The position numbers and the translations under genes were made by a program. The notes below the pieces were generated by a model, which was not told where the DNA came from, searched no databases, and was given only the letters and a program-made list of their open reading frames with translations. From Ruminococcus flavefaciens (lineage in GTDB: Bacteria; Bacillota; Clostridia; Oscillospirales; Ruminococcaceae): DNA of 64,000 nt. Shown piece after piece: positions 56,169 to 63,839 of this stretch. Positions within the stretch are counted from its first letter, which is position 1, and each line of letters starts with the position of its first letter. The DNA lies in NCBI RefSeq assembly GCF_900116855.1, contig NZ_UETD01000002.1, positions 124,001 to 188,000 on the forward strand. Reading direction: 5' to 3'.

Positions 56169-56368
56169 TTATTCCGATTTGTGCTGAGTGAGAATGTCAT
56201 AAATGTGGTTGATCTTTTCCTGCCTTACCACATCAGAGACATCAGTCGGATACGAAATAAAGACCTTCGTATCCTTTGCAGTTGTAATAACCTTATCTGC
56301 CTTTTCTCTCTCTGCGACAGATGTGTTCTTGTTCGTTCTACACTATCCTTTCCGACAGCTCGTTCCAT
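56169..56368 (-). pseudogene. small accessory gene, probably frameshifted
   Basis: ATG 56368, with AGGAAG upstream, opens MERAVGKDSVERT. About 13 codons in, the codon pattern moves to another frame and continues as AEREKADKVITTAKDTKVFI and VRQEKINHIYDILTQHKSE to a stop at 56169. Neither frame alone has both a good start and a coding-like body, so a one-base indel is likely. A 66-residue product can be rebuilt. Product unknown. Confidence 0.4.
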
Positions 56369-56448
56369 TTTCGCACTTCCTGCTGTCTGTATCCATAAAA
56401 ATCGTCCCGTCGGTTACGGGGAAAATGCCTTGTGACCGTTCAGGCATT

Positions 56449-56811
56449 TTAGTCATCATCGCTGTCCTGCTTATCGTAGAACGCAATGTCATCGCTGTCC
56501 TCAGACGAGCGACCGCTGCCTGCAAGCTCTGCAATATCTGCATCACTCAGACCGCTTGTCTGGAGCATCTCTGCCTGCTGATGTTCTCTGCTGAGAATAT
56601 CGAGCAAATCCTGCCCCGTGCAGTTGTACTGTTCGCAGATTGCCTGATAGCTCAGTCGGGCATTTTCCTCCATGAGCTTCTTGCGTTTCTCAGTATCACG
56701 CTTGATGTTCTTGGAGAGCTGTTCGATCTTGCGATCATTGTCAGCGATCTTTTCAGAATAGAGTGCTATGGGAATCACCTCACCTTCGTTTTTGTTTTTT
56801 CCATATTCCAT
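56449..56811 (-). CDS. hypothetical accessory protein with coiled coil
   Basis: About 120 residues. A helical central stretch (EKIADNDRKIEQLSKNIKRD) is followed by AICEQYNCTGQDLLDILSRE and a strongly acidic C-terminus (SSEDSDDIAFYDKQDSDDD). Start uncertain: ATG 56811 is chosen, though the nearest AAGGAG is 18 bases upstream, and a TTG at 56847 is also possible. Similar small genes accompany mobilization modules; function unknown. Confidence 0.55.
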   Translation of the reverse strand: MEYGKNKNEGEVIPIALYSEKIADNDRKIEQLSKNIKRDTEKRKKLMEENARLSYQAICEQYNCTGQDLLDILSREHQQAEMLQTSGLSDADIAELAGSGRSSEDSDDIAFYDKQDSDDD

Positions 56812-56859
56812 GAGCCGAAGCCCTGAATTCTCCTTTTCATACTCCAATTATAGCGCGCA

Positions 56860-57020
56860 ATTCCATTAAAAATCTACTGGCAGACCAGACAAACTTTTCT
56901 CAACATAGCCCGAAATCGGAGCAACCGAATTTTCAGAAACGTGCAGTTATGAGGGGGTTACGATACCCTAAGAGCATAGAAACCCGCAACTGTCATTTTG
57001 ACGAATACCCATTTTCCGTT
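56860..57020. other. probable oriT region
   Basis: Non-coding stretch between accessory genes and mobC. It contains GGGGGTTACGATACCC (56953-56968), an imperfect inverted repeat, and a further run to CCCGCAACTGTCATTTTGAC. The place just upstream of mobC and the relaxase is where oriT normally lies; no nic site can be fixed by eye. Confidence 0.45.
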
Positions 57021-57023
57021 TCA

Positions 57024-57052
57024 TTGACTTTTTGATTTTTTTCTTGTATCAT
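57024..57052 (+). promoter_or_regulatory. promoter of the mobilization genes
   Basis: TTGACT (57024-57029), 17-bp spacer, TATCAT (57047-57052). It leaves a leader of about 260 nt before mobC. Confidence 0.65.
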
Positions 57053-57060
57053 ATCCATAG

Positions 57061-57300
57061 GGACGGGCGCAGAGCTTTGAGCCGAAAGCGATACAGAGAA
57101 ATATAGTCGCTGACGCTCCAATTCCACACATGGAAGTGCGGAAACAAAGCAGAGCCACAGGCTCAAATGCAAAATAGCCCCACTGGGGCTAACACAAATC
57201 GCAAGCTCGGCAAATCGTGGGCGCACTAACGGCAATCCACAATTCGCACCGCTTGGCAGAGGGCTGCTGCCCCTACGACCCCGCACAGAAGAATAAAAAG
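57061..57300 (+). repeat. G+C-rich leader with four short hairpins upstream of mobC
   Basis: TTCCA/TGGAA (57122-57135), GAGCC/GGCTC (57152-57164), AGCCCC/GGGGCT (57176-57190) and GGGC/GCCC (57261-57272) follow each other in the transcript leader. They may be relaxosome binding sites or a structured regulatory leader. No coding sequence is convincing here. Confidence 0.55.
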
Positions 57301-57316
57301 AGAGGTTTACACCAAA

Positions 57317-57670
57317 ATGAATGAGAAAGAAAACAAGAATCGCCGTGATCTCTACCTGAAGATCAGGGTGAGCCGTGAGGAGCTTGACGCCATCGACCGC
57401 AAATTCCGCAACAGCGGAATGAAGTCAAGGAGCGAGTTCGTCAGGGCGATGATCTTCGAGGGCTACATCGTTCAGTTTAACGATGAGAAGCTGAGCGAAA
57501 TCCTCAGACTTGCAAGGAACATCTCAGGCAATATCAATCAGATCGCTGTCCGTGCAAACAGCGGCGGCAGAGTTTATGAAAACGATATTGCTGAGATCAA
57601 GGAAGGGGTGAATAAGCTCTGGCAACCACTAAGATATTTTCAATCTCTGCTGATGACCTTGCAGCACTGA
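57317..57670 (+). CDS. mobC: MobC-family relaxosome accessory protein
   Basis: 117 residues with an N-terminal ribbon-helix-helix-like part (LYLKIRVSREELDAIDRKFR, SRSEFVRAMIFEG) and the C-terminal MobC helix ARNISGNINQIAVRANSGG. It binds oriT and loads the relaxase. GAGAGG precedes the ATG. The relaxase frame begins inside the last 52 bp. Confidence 0.92.
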   Translation: MNEKENKNRRDLYLKIRVSREELDAIDRKFRNSGMKSRSEFVRAMIFEGYIVQFNDEKLSEILRLARNISGNINQIAVRANSGGRVYENDIAEIKEGVNKLWQPLRYFQSLLMTLQH

Positions 57671-59019
57671 ACTACATTGCTAATCCTGAAAAAACGGATA
57701 ACGGCAGACTGATCATCACCGAAGGTTGCAGCTCTGATCCGTTGCAGGCAAGTCATGATTTTGCTGAGATTCGGAAACACGGTACAGGCAAAAGCTCCGT
57801 TCTCGCCCAGCACTTTATCGTCAGTTTTAAGCCTGGGGAAATTACTCCCGAACGAGCATTGCAGCTCGGTCAGGAGATATGTGAGCAATTTCTGAAAGGT
57901 GAATATCAGTATTTCATGACCTGCCATATCGACAAGGAGCATATCCATCTACACACAGTTTTCAATAACACCAACTGCATCGACGGCAGGACTTTTGAAA
58001 CCCATGAGAACCGCAGGACTACAAAGCAGGACAGATCATTTCAGAAGCTCATGAACATCACTGATGAGGTATGTAAGCGGCACCACCTCTATGTTATCGA
58101 GCGCCCTGAAATGGGCAAGGGTAAGAGCCATTGGGAATGGGATATGAGCCGTCAGGGATTATCGTGGAAAGCAAAGCTGAAATTCACGATAGATCAGGTA
58201 ATCAAGGTCAGCGAAAATTTTGAGGACTTCCTTGCAAAATGTGCAGATTTCGGAGTGCTTGTCGAGTATAACCCCGACCACAAGATCGACCTGAAATTTA
58301 TGCTTGCCGAACAGCGTGAACGCAATCCGAGAGCTAAGTTCACTCGGAGCCGAACGCTGGGCTGGTATTATGAAACCGAGCAAATCAAAGGGCGTATCGC
58401 ACAGTATATGGGCGGTATGATATATGTTCCGAGAATCAAAGTCAGACAAATCACTCCGAAAGCTGAGGAGAACAAGTTTGTTCGTGACGCTATCGACCGT
58501 GGCAATATGAAGGTGGCAAGCATCGCCAAGAACATCATCACCGCATACGGTGTTGAGCCGAATCAGGTTCGTGGTGCTGCGATGGCGGCATTTATTGAAA
58601 GGGCGCATCTTGTCGGTGAGCTGAATGACCTGAACGCACAGATCAAGGATTTGCAAGAAAAGCTCAAAGTACTGAAAAAATATCGCAAGGTCAAGCATAT
58701 CGGAGAGGAACTGAAAGCACTCAGCGGTCGGGAGGAAAAGAAGTACCGCAAGGAACACGGCGGCGATATTGCCGAATATCACGAAACCTGCAAACAGGTT
58801 TTGGAGCTTTACCCGTCAGGCAATATTCCGAAAGTTGAAAATCTTGAAAAGCATATCGCATCTTTGCAGAAAAAGCTGTCGAAGAAAAATACAGAATACA
58901 ATCAGGCGGATAAGAAGTCCCGTAAGCTGTCCGAAGCAACGAGAACGATAGAGGAATATCTGCGACAGGAGCAGAGCCGAGATCAGCAGAAGAAAAGAAA
59001 GCGGAATGACCTTGAATGA
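57619..59019 (+). CDS. MOBP-type relaxase, probable CTG start
   Basis: 467 residues if begun at CTG 57619, which has AAGGGG about nine bases upstream. It opens ATTKIFSISADDLAALNYIANPE, in two parts, the normal N-terminus of these relaxases, and includes the catalytic Tyr19. Starting at the first ATG (57742) would remove that Tyr and 40 other residues. Motif III is HIDKEHIHLH with three His (H108, H110, H112) for the metal. The C-terminal ~150 residues are coiled coil (LNDLNAQIKDLQEKLKVLKK). It nicks oriT and pilots the strand in transfer. Confidence 0.93.
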   Translation: MATTKIFSISADDLAALNYIANPEKTDNGRLIITEGCSSDPLQASHDFAEIRKHGTGKSSVLAQHFIVSFKPGEITPERALQLGQEICEQFLKGEYQYFMTCHIDKEHIHLHTVFNNTNCIDGRTFETHENRRTTKQDRSFQKLMNITDEVCKRHHLYVIERPEMGKGKSHWEWDMSRQGLSWKAKLKFTIDQVIKVSENFEDFLAKCADFGVLVEYNPDHKIDLKFMLAEQRERNPRAKFTRSRTLGWYYETEQIKGRIAQYMGGMIYVPRIKVRQITPKAEENKFVRDAIDRGNMKVASIAKNIITAYGVEPNQVRGAAMAAFIERAHLVGELNDLNAQIKDLQEKLKVLKKYRKVKHIGEELKALSGREEKKYRKEHGGDIAEYHETCKQVLELYPSGNIPKVENLEKHIASLQKKLSKKNTEYNQADKKSRKLSEATRTIEEYLRQEQSRDQQKKRKRNDLE

Positions 59020-59095
59020 TACAGCGCAATGTACCGAGGAAAAATGTGATATTGCTGCGCTCTGCACAAGATTTATTACAATTATTCTGATATGC

Positions 59096-59124
59096 TGGAC
59101 TCTAAAATCATTGTAGACTATAAT
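59096..59124 (+). promoter_or_regulatory. promoter of the small gene after the relaxase
   Basis: TGGACT (59096-59101), 17-bp spacer, TATAAT (59119-59124). Confidence 0.55.
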
Positions 59125-59154
59125 ATGGTTACTATGAAACTGGAGGTGCAACGT

Positions 59155-59367
59155 ATGTTAGCAATACCCGAATTGGCGATGCCGAGGTCACGCAAGGTTA
59201 CGACTGTGTACAACGGTAGGTGTGAGGTCTGGACAGACTACGAAGAAGCTAAGTCACATTTCCTTGAAATAATGATGACCACCGAGGGTGAGGAGCGTGA
59301 CCGAGCAGAGTGCGTATACATTCAGCTCACACATGGATTGTCGGAGTGTTCAGACGAGGACGAATAA
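59155..59367 (+). CDS. small accessory protein of the mobile element
   Basis: 70 residues, acidic, soluble: VTTVYNGRCEVWTDYEEAKSHF and EGEERDRAECVYIQLTHGL, read in parts. GGAGGTG lies six bases before ATG 59155. Short proteins of this look are common beside relaxase genes in Firmicute elements; no function is known. Confidence 0.7.
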   Translation: MLAIPELAMPRSRKVTTVYNGRCEVWTDYEEAKSHFLEIMMTTEGEERDRAECVYIQLTHGLSECSDEDE

Positions 59368-59376
59368 GCAGCACAG

Positions 59377-59409
59377 AGGCTTTGCAGAAATGCAGAGCCT
59401 TTTGCTTTG
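59377..59409 (+). terminator. terminator at the right end of the mobile element
   Basis: AGGCTTTGCA (59377-59386) pairs with TGCAGAGCCT (59391-59400) around GAAA, then TTTGCTTT. The stretch 59410-59472 after it has no gene. Confidence 0.8.
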
Positions 59410-59472
59410 CCTCAGGCGAACGGAAAAGCCACTCAGTGCTGTGCGTGATGATTATAGTGGAGAACACCCACT

Positions 59473-59508
59473 GAAAAAGAAAGATGGCACAGAGAGCGTT
59501 CTCCGTGC
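59473..59508 (-). terminator. terminator of the sigma factor operon
   Basis: On the minus strand GGCAC-G-GAGA / TCTC-T-GTGCC (59508-59485) is followed by ATCTTTCTTTTT. Confidence 0.85.
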
Positions 59509-59521
59509 CGTCTAATAGATG

Positions 59522-60211
59522 TTACCATTCAGTTTTCACAATATTGAGCTGATCCCAATTTGCGTATATCGCATCAATGACTTCCTGTGTAAGCGCAGCT
59601 TCATTATCCGCATCTCCAATCAGACTCGGTCTGCGCCATACATAAGAATAGGATGCGTTCTCGTCAAGGTGAAGATAGTAAACTGTTCCGTCAGGTGCAG
59701 TCAGCTTATGTGTAGGCAGTCCGTCACAGCTAATTGCCTGATAATTCAGGCTATCAAGCATTTTGAAAACATCGTCAGCCTTTCCGCTATCAGCAACAGC
59801 AGGAGCATCGGTTGTCACAGCCTGTGTAGTGGTTGCCTGAGTGGTACTTTCAGTAGCAGCAGACTTTTCCGTTTTTGCCGGGGATTGTTTTTCCTCTGCC
59901 TGTGGCTGAGGTGTATCGTTATTCTCCGATATTAAATTCGTAGTGCTATCTTCTGCCTGCGTTTCAGAAATCGAAACGTCACTCGTGGTTTCCATACTCG
60001 TTTTCTCTGTTGTCGGCTGGGCGGCAGAGGTTTTCTCCGTTTCTGTTATAGTTTCAGTGGTAACTGAATCAGTATGCACCTCCGTCTGAATTTCGATCTT
60101 TGAAGCAGGCTTATCGTTGCTATCAGTAGTTGTCAACGGTTCGTTGATCTGACCACAGCCTGCCAGTACAACAGCCATAAAAGCCGTTATTGCTAATATT
60201 CTTTTTTTCAT
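59522..60211 (-). CDS. lipoprotein with Thr/Ser-rich stalk and C-terminal module shared with its neighbour
   Basis: 229 residues. Signal peptide with lipobox VVLAGC (Cys19), a ~115-residue Thr/Ser/Glu-rich stalk (about 25-143), and an 86-residue C-terminal module (144-229) with SCDGLPTHKL and DGTVYYLHLD. The same module ends the D,D-carboxypeptidase encoded just upstream. It should be anchored on the outer face of the membrane and reach into the wall. Its ATG overlaps the carboxypeptidase stop by 4 bp. No known family. Confidence 0.8.
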   Translation of the reverse strand: MKKRILAITAFMAVVLAGCGQINEPLTTTDSNDKPASKIEIQTEVHTDSVTTETITETEKTSAAQPTTEKTSMETTSDVSISETQAEDSTTNLISENNDTPQPQAEEKQSPAKTEKSAATESTTQATTTQAVTTDAPAVADSGKADDVFKMLDSLNYQAISCDGLPTHKLTAPDGTVYYLHLDENASYSYVWRRPSLIGDADNEAALTQEVIDAIYANWDQLNIVKTEW

Positions 60212-61653
60212 AATAATTCCTCCTGTAATTCGTAGTATTCCGTTGTATTCATATCTACGCTATCCTTGTTGTCTGTAAGCCAAGTGATAATATCATCAGG
60301 CAGTACAGCTTCTGCGTCCACACCGTCTTTCCATATCCATTTACTGCTGAGATTCAGCCAGTAGACAGCACCGTTATCATCTGTCAGCTTGTACTCAGGC
60401 AGTCCGTCACAGGTGATCGGTATGTATTCCAGCGAATTCAGTCTGTTGAACATCTCTGCTTTATCAGCAACAATAGGTGCGACTGTTGTTGTCTCTGTTG
60501 TTATAGGCGTTGCTTCTTCCACAGATGAAGACGGGACGCTTTCTGTAACATTCGGTGCGACGGACAGCTTTACCTCATTAGCCACGCCGAATTGCGACAG
60601 CATTTTCAGTGTCAGCTCATATCTGTCATTGCCCGTGCTGCAACCTATAACAGCAGAAAGATAGGTCTTTCCATTTCTCTCAAAGGCGGCAATGAGACAG
60701 TTTCCTGCACTTGCGGTAGTTCCTGTCTTAATGCCGACAGCATCAGCACAGTAATAGGCGCTGTTTGGATTCAGCAGAGCGTTGGTGTTCGTCCATGTGA
60801 TATTTTCGCCCGACACAAAGTATACCTTTTTCTGATATGTGCCTGTTATCGTCTTTATCTCAGGTATCGAAAATGCGTGATTCGCCAATACAAGCAGATC
60901 GGAAACCGTTGTATACTGGCTTGCATCGTCCCAGCCTTCGGGAGTCGTGAAGTGACTGTCTTTCATACCGATAGAGCTTGCGTAGCTGTTCATCAGCTCT
61001 GAGAAGTATGCGACTGCCTGGGCATCCGTCATTGCTGTATCAGGCTTTACAGCTCTTGCTGTTGTTACCGCTACGGTATAAGCTGCATCGTTGCCCGAAG
61101 CCATGAGCATACCCTTGAGCAGATCGTATAATTTCAGCTTGTGTCCCGGTCTGATAAGGCATAAACTGGAACCCGATTTCACAAGACTCTGTTCCGAGCC
61201 TACGGTAACTACCGTATCAGGACTCAGATAATGCAGAGCGACCGAGGCGGTCAGCAGCTTTGTTAGGCTGGCAGGAGCGATATGCTCATTGATGTTATCG
61301 TAATAAAGCAGTTCGCCATCGTCCGCACAGGCAAAAGCCGCTGCTTTGCAAGCAGGAGAAGTGATATGTACGGCTTCGCTTGCATATATCAGCTCCCGTT
61401 TCATCAGACACAGGTCAAACACATCGAGCCTGTTGTCCTTGCAAAGATCGGCTGCCTGCCAGTTTTCAAGGTGCGTATCAGGAACGGCAAGAAGCCATTT
61501 TTGCAACAGCACCACATCAGCTACATCAAATACTCCATCGGCATTCACATCGCCCTTGATGCTGAATCCCTCAGCGTTTACAGGCAATGCAGAGAGCATC
61601 GCAGAACCGACCGACACAGCGAGCAGTGCGGATATTATTTTTCTCTTTATCAT
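60208..61653 (-). CDS. secreted D-alanyl-D-alanine carboxypeptidase with N-terminal dockerin
   Basis: 481 residues. Signal peptide (1-27), type I dockerin (about 32-90; loops GDVNADGVFDVADVV and ADLCKDNRLDVFDLC), a peptidase S11 domain with S129-x-x-K132 (ASLTK), S186-G-N188 (ASGND) and K309-T-G311 (IKTGTT), a short linker, then a C-terminal module (about 400-477) with TCDGLPEYKL and GAVYWLNLS shared with the next protein. The S11 part should trim the terminal D-Ala of peptidoglycan stems. A dockerin on such an enzyme is unusual: it would tie a wall-modifying enzyme to a cohesin scaffold. Confidence 0.9.
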   Translation of the reverse strand: MIKRKIISALLAVSVGSAMLSALPVNAEGFSIKGDVNADGVFDVADVVLLQKWLLAVPDTHLENWQAADLCKDNRLDVFDLCLMKRELIYASEAVHITSPACKAAAFACADDGELLYYDNINEHIAPASLTKLLTASVALHYLSPDTVVTVGSEQSLVKSGSSLCLIRPGHKLKLYDLLKGMLMASGNDAAYTVAVTTARAVKPDTAMTDAQAVAYFSELMNSYASSIGMKDSHFTTPEGWDDASQYTTVSDLLVLANHAFSIPEIKTITGTYQKKVYFVSGENITWTNTNALLNPNSAYYCADAVGIKTGTTASAGNCLIAAFERNGKTYLSAVIGCSTGNDRYELTLKMLSQFGVANEVKLSVAPNVTESVPSSSVEEATPITTETTTVAPIVADKAEMFNRLNSLEYIPITCDGLPEYKLTDDNGAVYWLNLSSKWIWKDGVDAEAVLPDDIITWLTDNKDSVDMNTTEYYELQEELL

Positions 61654-61668
61654 TTATCTTCTCCTGTC

Positions 61669-62991
61669 CTATCTCAGCAATTCTTTCAGTGTGATGTTCT
61701 GCTCTGGTGTAAGTTCCTGCATACCAGCGATATAGCCATTACCGATAAACGGTTGATAGACAATATCTTTCAGCACTGTACCGTTCTTGAAAACAATATC
61801 AAAAGTAATATCCTCCATTGTATAGGCACTCGGATCAGATTTGCACGCTTCCCAAGCATCTACCACCCATTGCGGCGTTGCAGATGCCGAATCAGAAGTG
61901 TTCTCCGCTTTGAGCTGATACAGAATATCCACGATAGAAGCGATTCTGTTTCTGTCGGTGATCGTTCCCGCTTGTGCAACTTCATATACTGCACCGTTTG
62001 GTACAGTGATCGTAAAGGAGATACTCTCTATATCATCAGCCGAATATGCACCATAGACCTTGAAAGTTTCTGCAAAAGCGGAGTTTTCATCAGTTGCAGT
62101 CGTCATACCGTTAAACATGAAGATACTGCATTGTTCTCCCTTTTTTACAATGATAACAGCGGAACTATCCGCAGGAGCATAGTAAAATACGTCAGCTCCC
62201 GAAAGATTCGGCTCTTGTGAAGATACTGTATATTTGGAAGAATCGTCATATTCGCATAATTCAGTAATTCTTCCGACATACTCACCGAAATCGCTGTCGG
62301 ATACAACTGCGGAGATATTGTGTGCAGGGTGTTCTGAGGTGTCGAGCTGATAATAATATCTGCCAGAAATAATAACGCTTACAAGATGCAGCTCATCCTC
62401 GCCATAAGCATCAGAATAGGGATCGACCGTAGCTTTGAAGTTTTGGTAGTAATTATTTGCGGAGGTCGGATCTTCTGGCGGATCAGTATGATCATGTTCC
62501 TGTGCAGTTCCTTGTTGTGTATTCGGTGTTGAACTCTCGCCGGGAAGCTGCGTTCGGGAATCCGTCTTGCTTGCAGCATTTTCCGATTCGACTGCATCAG
62601 TATCTTTTACTGGCGTAGTAACTGTTCCTTTGGTATCTTCTTGTGGTTTATCTGTTTGTGATGCGATTGCTGAATTGTTTGTTGTATGTTCCTCTGATTT
62701 GTCACTGCTTGTAGTGGCATGAATGCCCTGATGATCGGAATTTGCATCATTTTTATGAGAATTATCCTGCTCGATGACTGAATGATCTGCAAGCAAGTCC
62801 GAGGGCTTATGAGCATTGTAAAAAGCAACAGAGCCAACCGTGATCACAGCAGCGGCAGCGACAGAACCGAATACACAGATATTTCTCTTAGGTGTTACAC
62901 GGCTATCCTTCTGCTTAACATCAGACATAGCCCCTCTGATAAGGTCGTCGTCGATCTTTCCCATTATTTCGAGAAATCTTAGCTCATTCAT
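61669..62991 (-). CDS. membrane anti-sigma-like protein
   Basis: 440 residues: a short cytoplasmic N-terminus (ELRFLEIMGKIDDDLIRGAM), one membrane helix (about 38-58, FGSVAAAAVITVGSVAFY), a Ser/Thr/Gln-rich disordered stretch (about 65-175) and an extracytoplasmic beta-rich region to the end. It overlaps the sigma factor gene by 8 bp, the usual anti-sigma arrangement. The N-terminus lacks a zinc-finger motif. Signal sensed is unknown. Confidence 0.75.
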   Translation of the reverse strand: MNELRFLEIMGKIDDDLIRGAMSDVKQKDSRVTPKRNICVFGSVAAAAVITVGSVAFYNAHKPSDLLADHSVIEQDNSHKNDANSDHQGIHATTSSDKSEEHTTNNSAIASQTDKPQEDTKGTVTTPVKDTDAVESENAASKTDSRTQLPGESSTPNTQQGTAQEHDHTDPPEDPTSANNYYQNFKATVDPYSDAYGEDELHLVSVIISGRYYYQLDTSEHPAHNISAVVSDSDFGEYVGRITELCEYDDSSKYTVSSQEPNLSGADVFYYAPADSSAVIIVKKGEQCSIFMFNGMTTATDENSAFAETFKVYGAYSADDIESISFTITVPNGAVYEVAQAGTITDRNRIASIVDILYQLKAENTSDSASATPQWVVDAWEACKSDPSAYTMEDITFDIVFKNGTVLKDIVYQPFIGNGYIAGMQELTPEQNITLKELLR

Positions 62992-63538
62992 AATCGTACC
63001 CTTCTTTCTGTAAAAAGGCTTTTAGTTTTTTTCTTGTCCGAAAAAGATAAGTGGCAACGGTTTTCTCCTTCATACCGTAAAGCTCTGCGATCTGAGATAA
63101 TGAATCGCCAAACCAATAGCGCCTGATAAACACATTTCGGTGTCTTTCGTCCTGACTACGCAGAAAACGGCTGAACGCATCGGCAAGTGCATCATCGGAT
63201 ACGCTCTTGTCATCGTCCGAGGGGATTATTTCAGCGATCTCATCTATCGGAACGGTGAATTGCGAATTTCTCTTTTCAGCAGAGTTATATTTCAGCCTGT
63301 TGATTGCGATGTTACGCACAATACGGCACAGGTATGATCTGAAATCGTTTGGATCGTCAGGCGGTATGTTATTCCAAATCTCATAATAAGCAGAATTTAC
63401 GCATTCGTCTATATCTTCACGCTGGGAAAGGATATTGCCGGCTACATAACAGCACAGCTTGTCATACTTCCGCTTCATTTCAGCGATCGCCTGTTCATTT
63501 CTTTCACGGAACAACTCAATAATTGATGCATCATCCAT
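62984..63538 (-). CDS. ECF-type RNA polymerase sigma factor
   Basis: 184 residues. Region 2 is SAYYEIWNNIPPDDPNDFRSYL and RIVRNIAINRLK; region 4 is FIRRYWFGDSLSQIAELYGM and KEKTVATYLFRTRKKLKAFL, a clear helix-turn-helix. ATG 63538 has GGAGG eight bases upstream; a longer reading to 63601 runs through the palindrome at 63563-63577 and is rejected. First gene of the operon ending in the lipoprotein. Confidence 0.92.
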   Translation of the reverse strand: MDDASIIELFRERNEQAIAEMKRKYDKLCCYVAGNILSQREDIDECVNSAYYEIWNNIPPDDPNDFRSYLCRIVRNIAINRLKYNSAEKRNSQFTVPIDEIAEIIPSDDDKSVSDDALADAFSRFLRSQDERHRNVFIRRYWFGDSLSQIAELYGMKEKTVATYLFRTRKKLKAFLQKEGYDYE

Positions 63539-63562
63539 TGGATATGCCTCCTTCCGTGAGGC

Positions 63563-63577
63563 GTAGAGGTCCTCTAC
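63563..63577. promoter_or_regulatory. 15-bp palindrome in the sigma factor leader
   Basis: GTAGAGG-T-CCTCTAC, perfect 7-bp arms, 14 bp upstream of the ribosome site. It could be an operator or an RNA hairpin limiting translation. Confidence 0.5.
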
Positions 63578-63651
63578 CCATATAGTCAACTTTCGCTTCA
63601 CAAATATTTCACTTCTGAAAAATTTTTCTCGGAAATCTTTTATACATTCTT

Positions 63652-63680
63652 ATTATAAGGCTTAAACTCCGCTTTTTCAA
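63652..63680 (-). promoter_or_regulatory. sigma-A promoter of the sigma factor operon
   Basis: TTGAAA (63680-63675), 17-bp spacer, TATAAT (63657-63652). The leader is about 105 nt. Confidence 0.78.
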
Positions 63681-63696
63681 GCCCAATTATAGAAAT

Positions 63697-63727
63697 AGAG
63701 CTACTCTCCAGATTGAAGAATAGCTCT
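63697..63727. repeat. inverted repeat, possible terminator
   Basis: AGAGCTA (63697-63703) with TAGCTCT (63721-63727), then TACTTTC. Weak as a terminator. Confidence 0.4.
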
Positions 63728-63839
63728 TACTTTCATTATAGCAAAATCGTCTGTTTATTGCACTATTTGATTGTTCGTAAGGCGTTCGGGTAGGTTCTCC
63801 CAATACAAAAAGGCTGACGTATAAGAGTAGTACTTATAT

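Larger units (their letters stand above)
54480..59475. mobile_element. mobilizable element with serine recombinase, MobC and relaxase (limits approximate)
   Basis: About 5 kb: large serine recombinase at the left end, two small accessory loci, an oriT-like region, mobC, a MOBP-type relaxase and a small gene at the right end. No conjugation (type IV secretion) genes are present, so it would need a helper. The flanking genes look chromosomal. I could not find a convincing pair of attachment repeats, so the limits are set from gene positions and terminators. Confidence 0.8.

Noticed and set aside
56993..57286. 97-codon minus-strand frame in the mob leader
   Set aside because: It covers the promoter and the hairpins, has no ribosome site and no family resemblance.
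54413..59521. Direct repeats marking the element's attachment sites
   Set aside because: The only match between the two flanks I found is AACACC, too short to be convincing; left undefined.
61282..62220. 312-codon plus-strand frame across the carboxypeptidase and anti-sigma-like genes
   Set aside because: Antisense shadow of two genes with clear domains; no ribosome site and unlikely composition.
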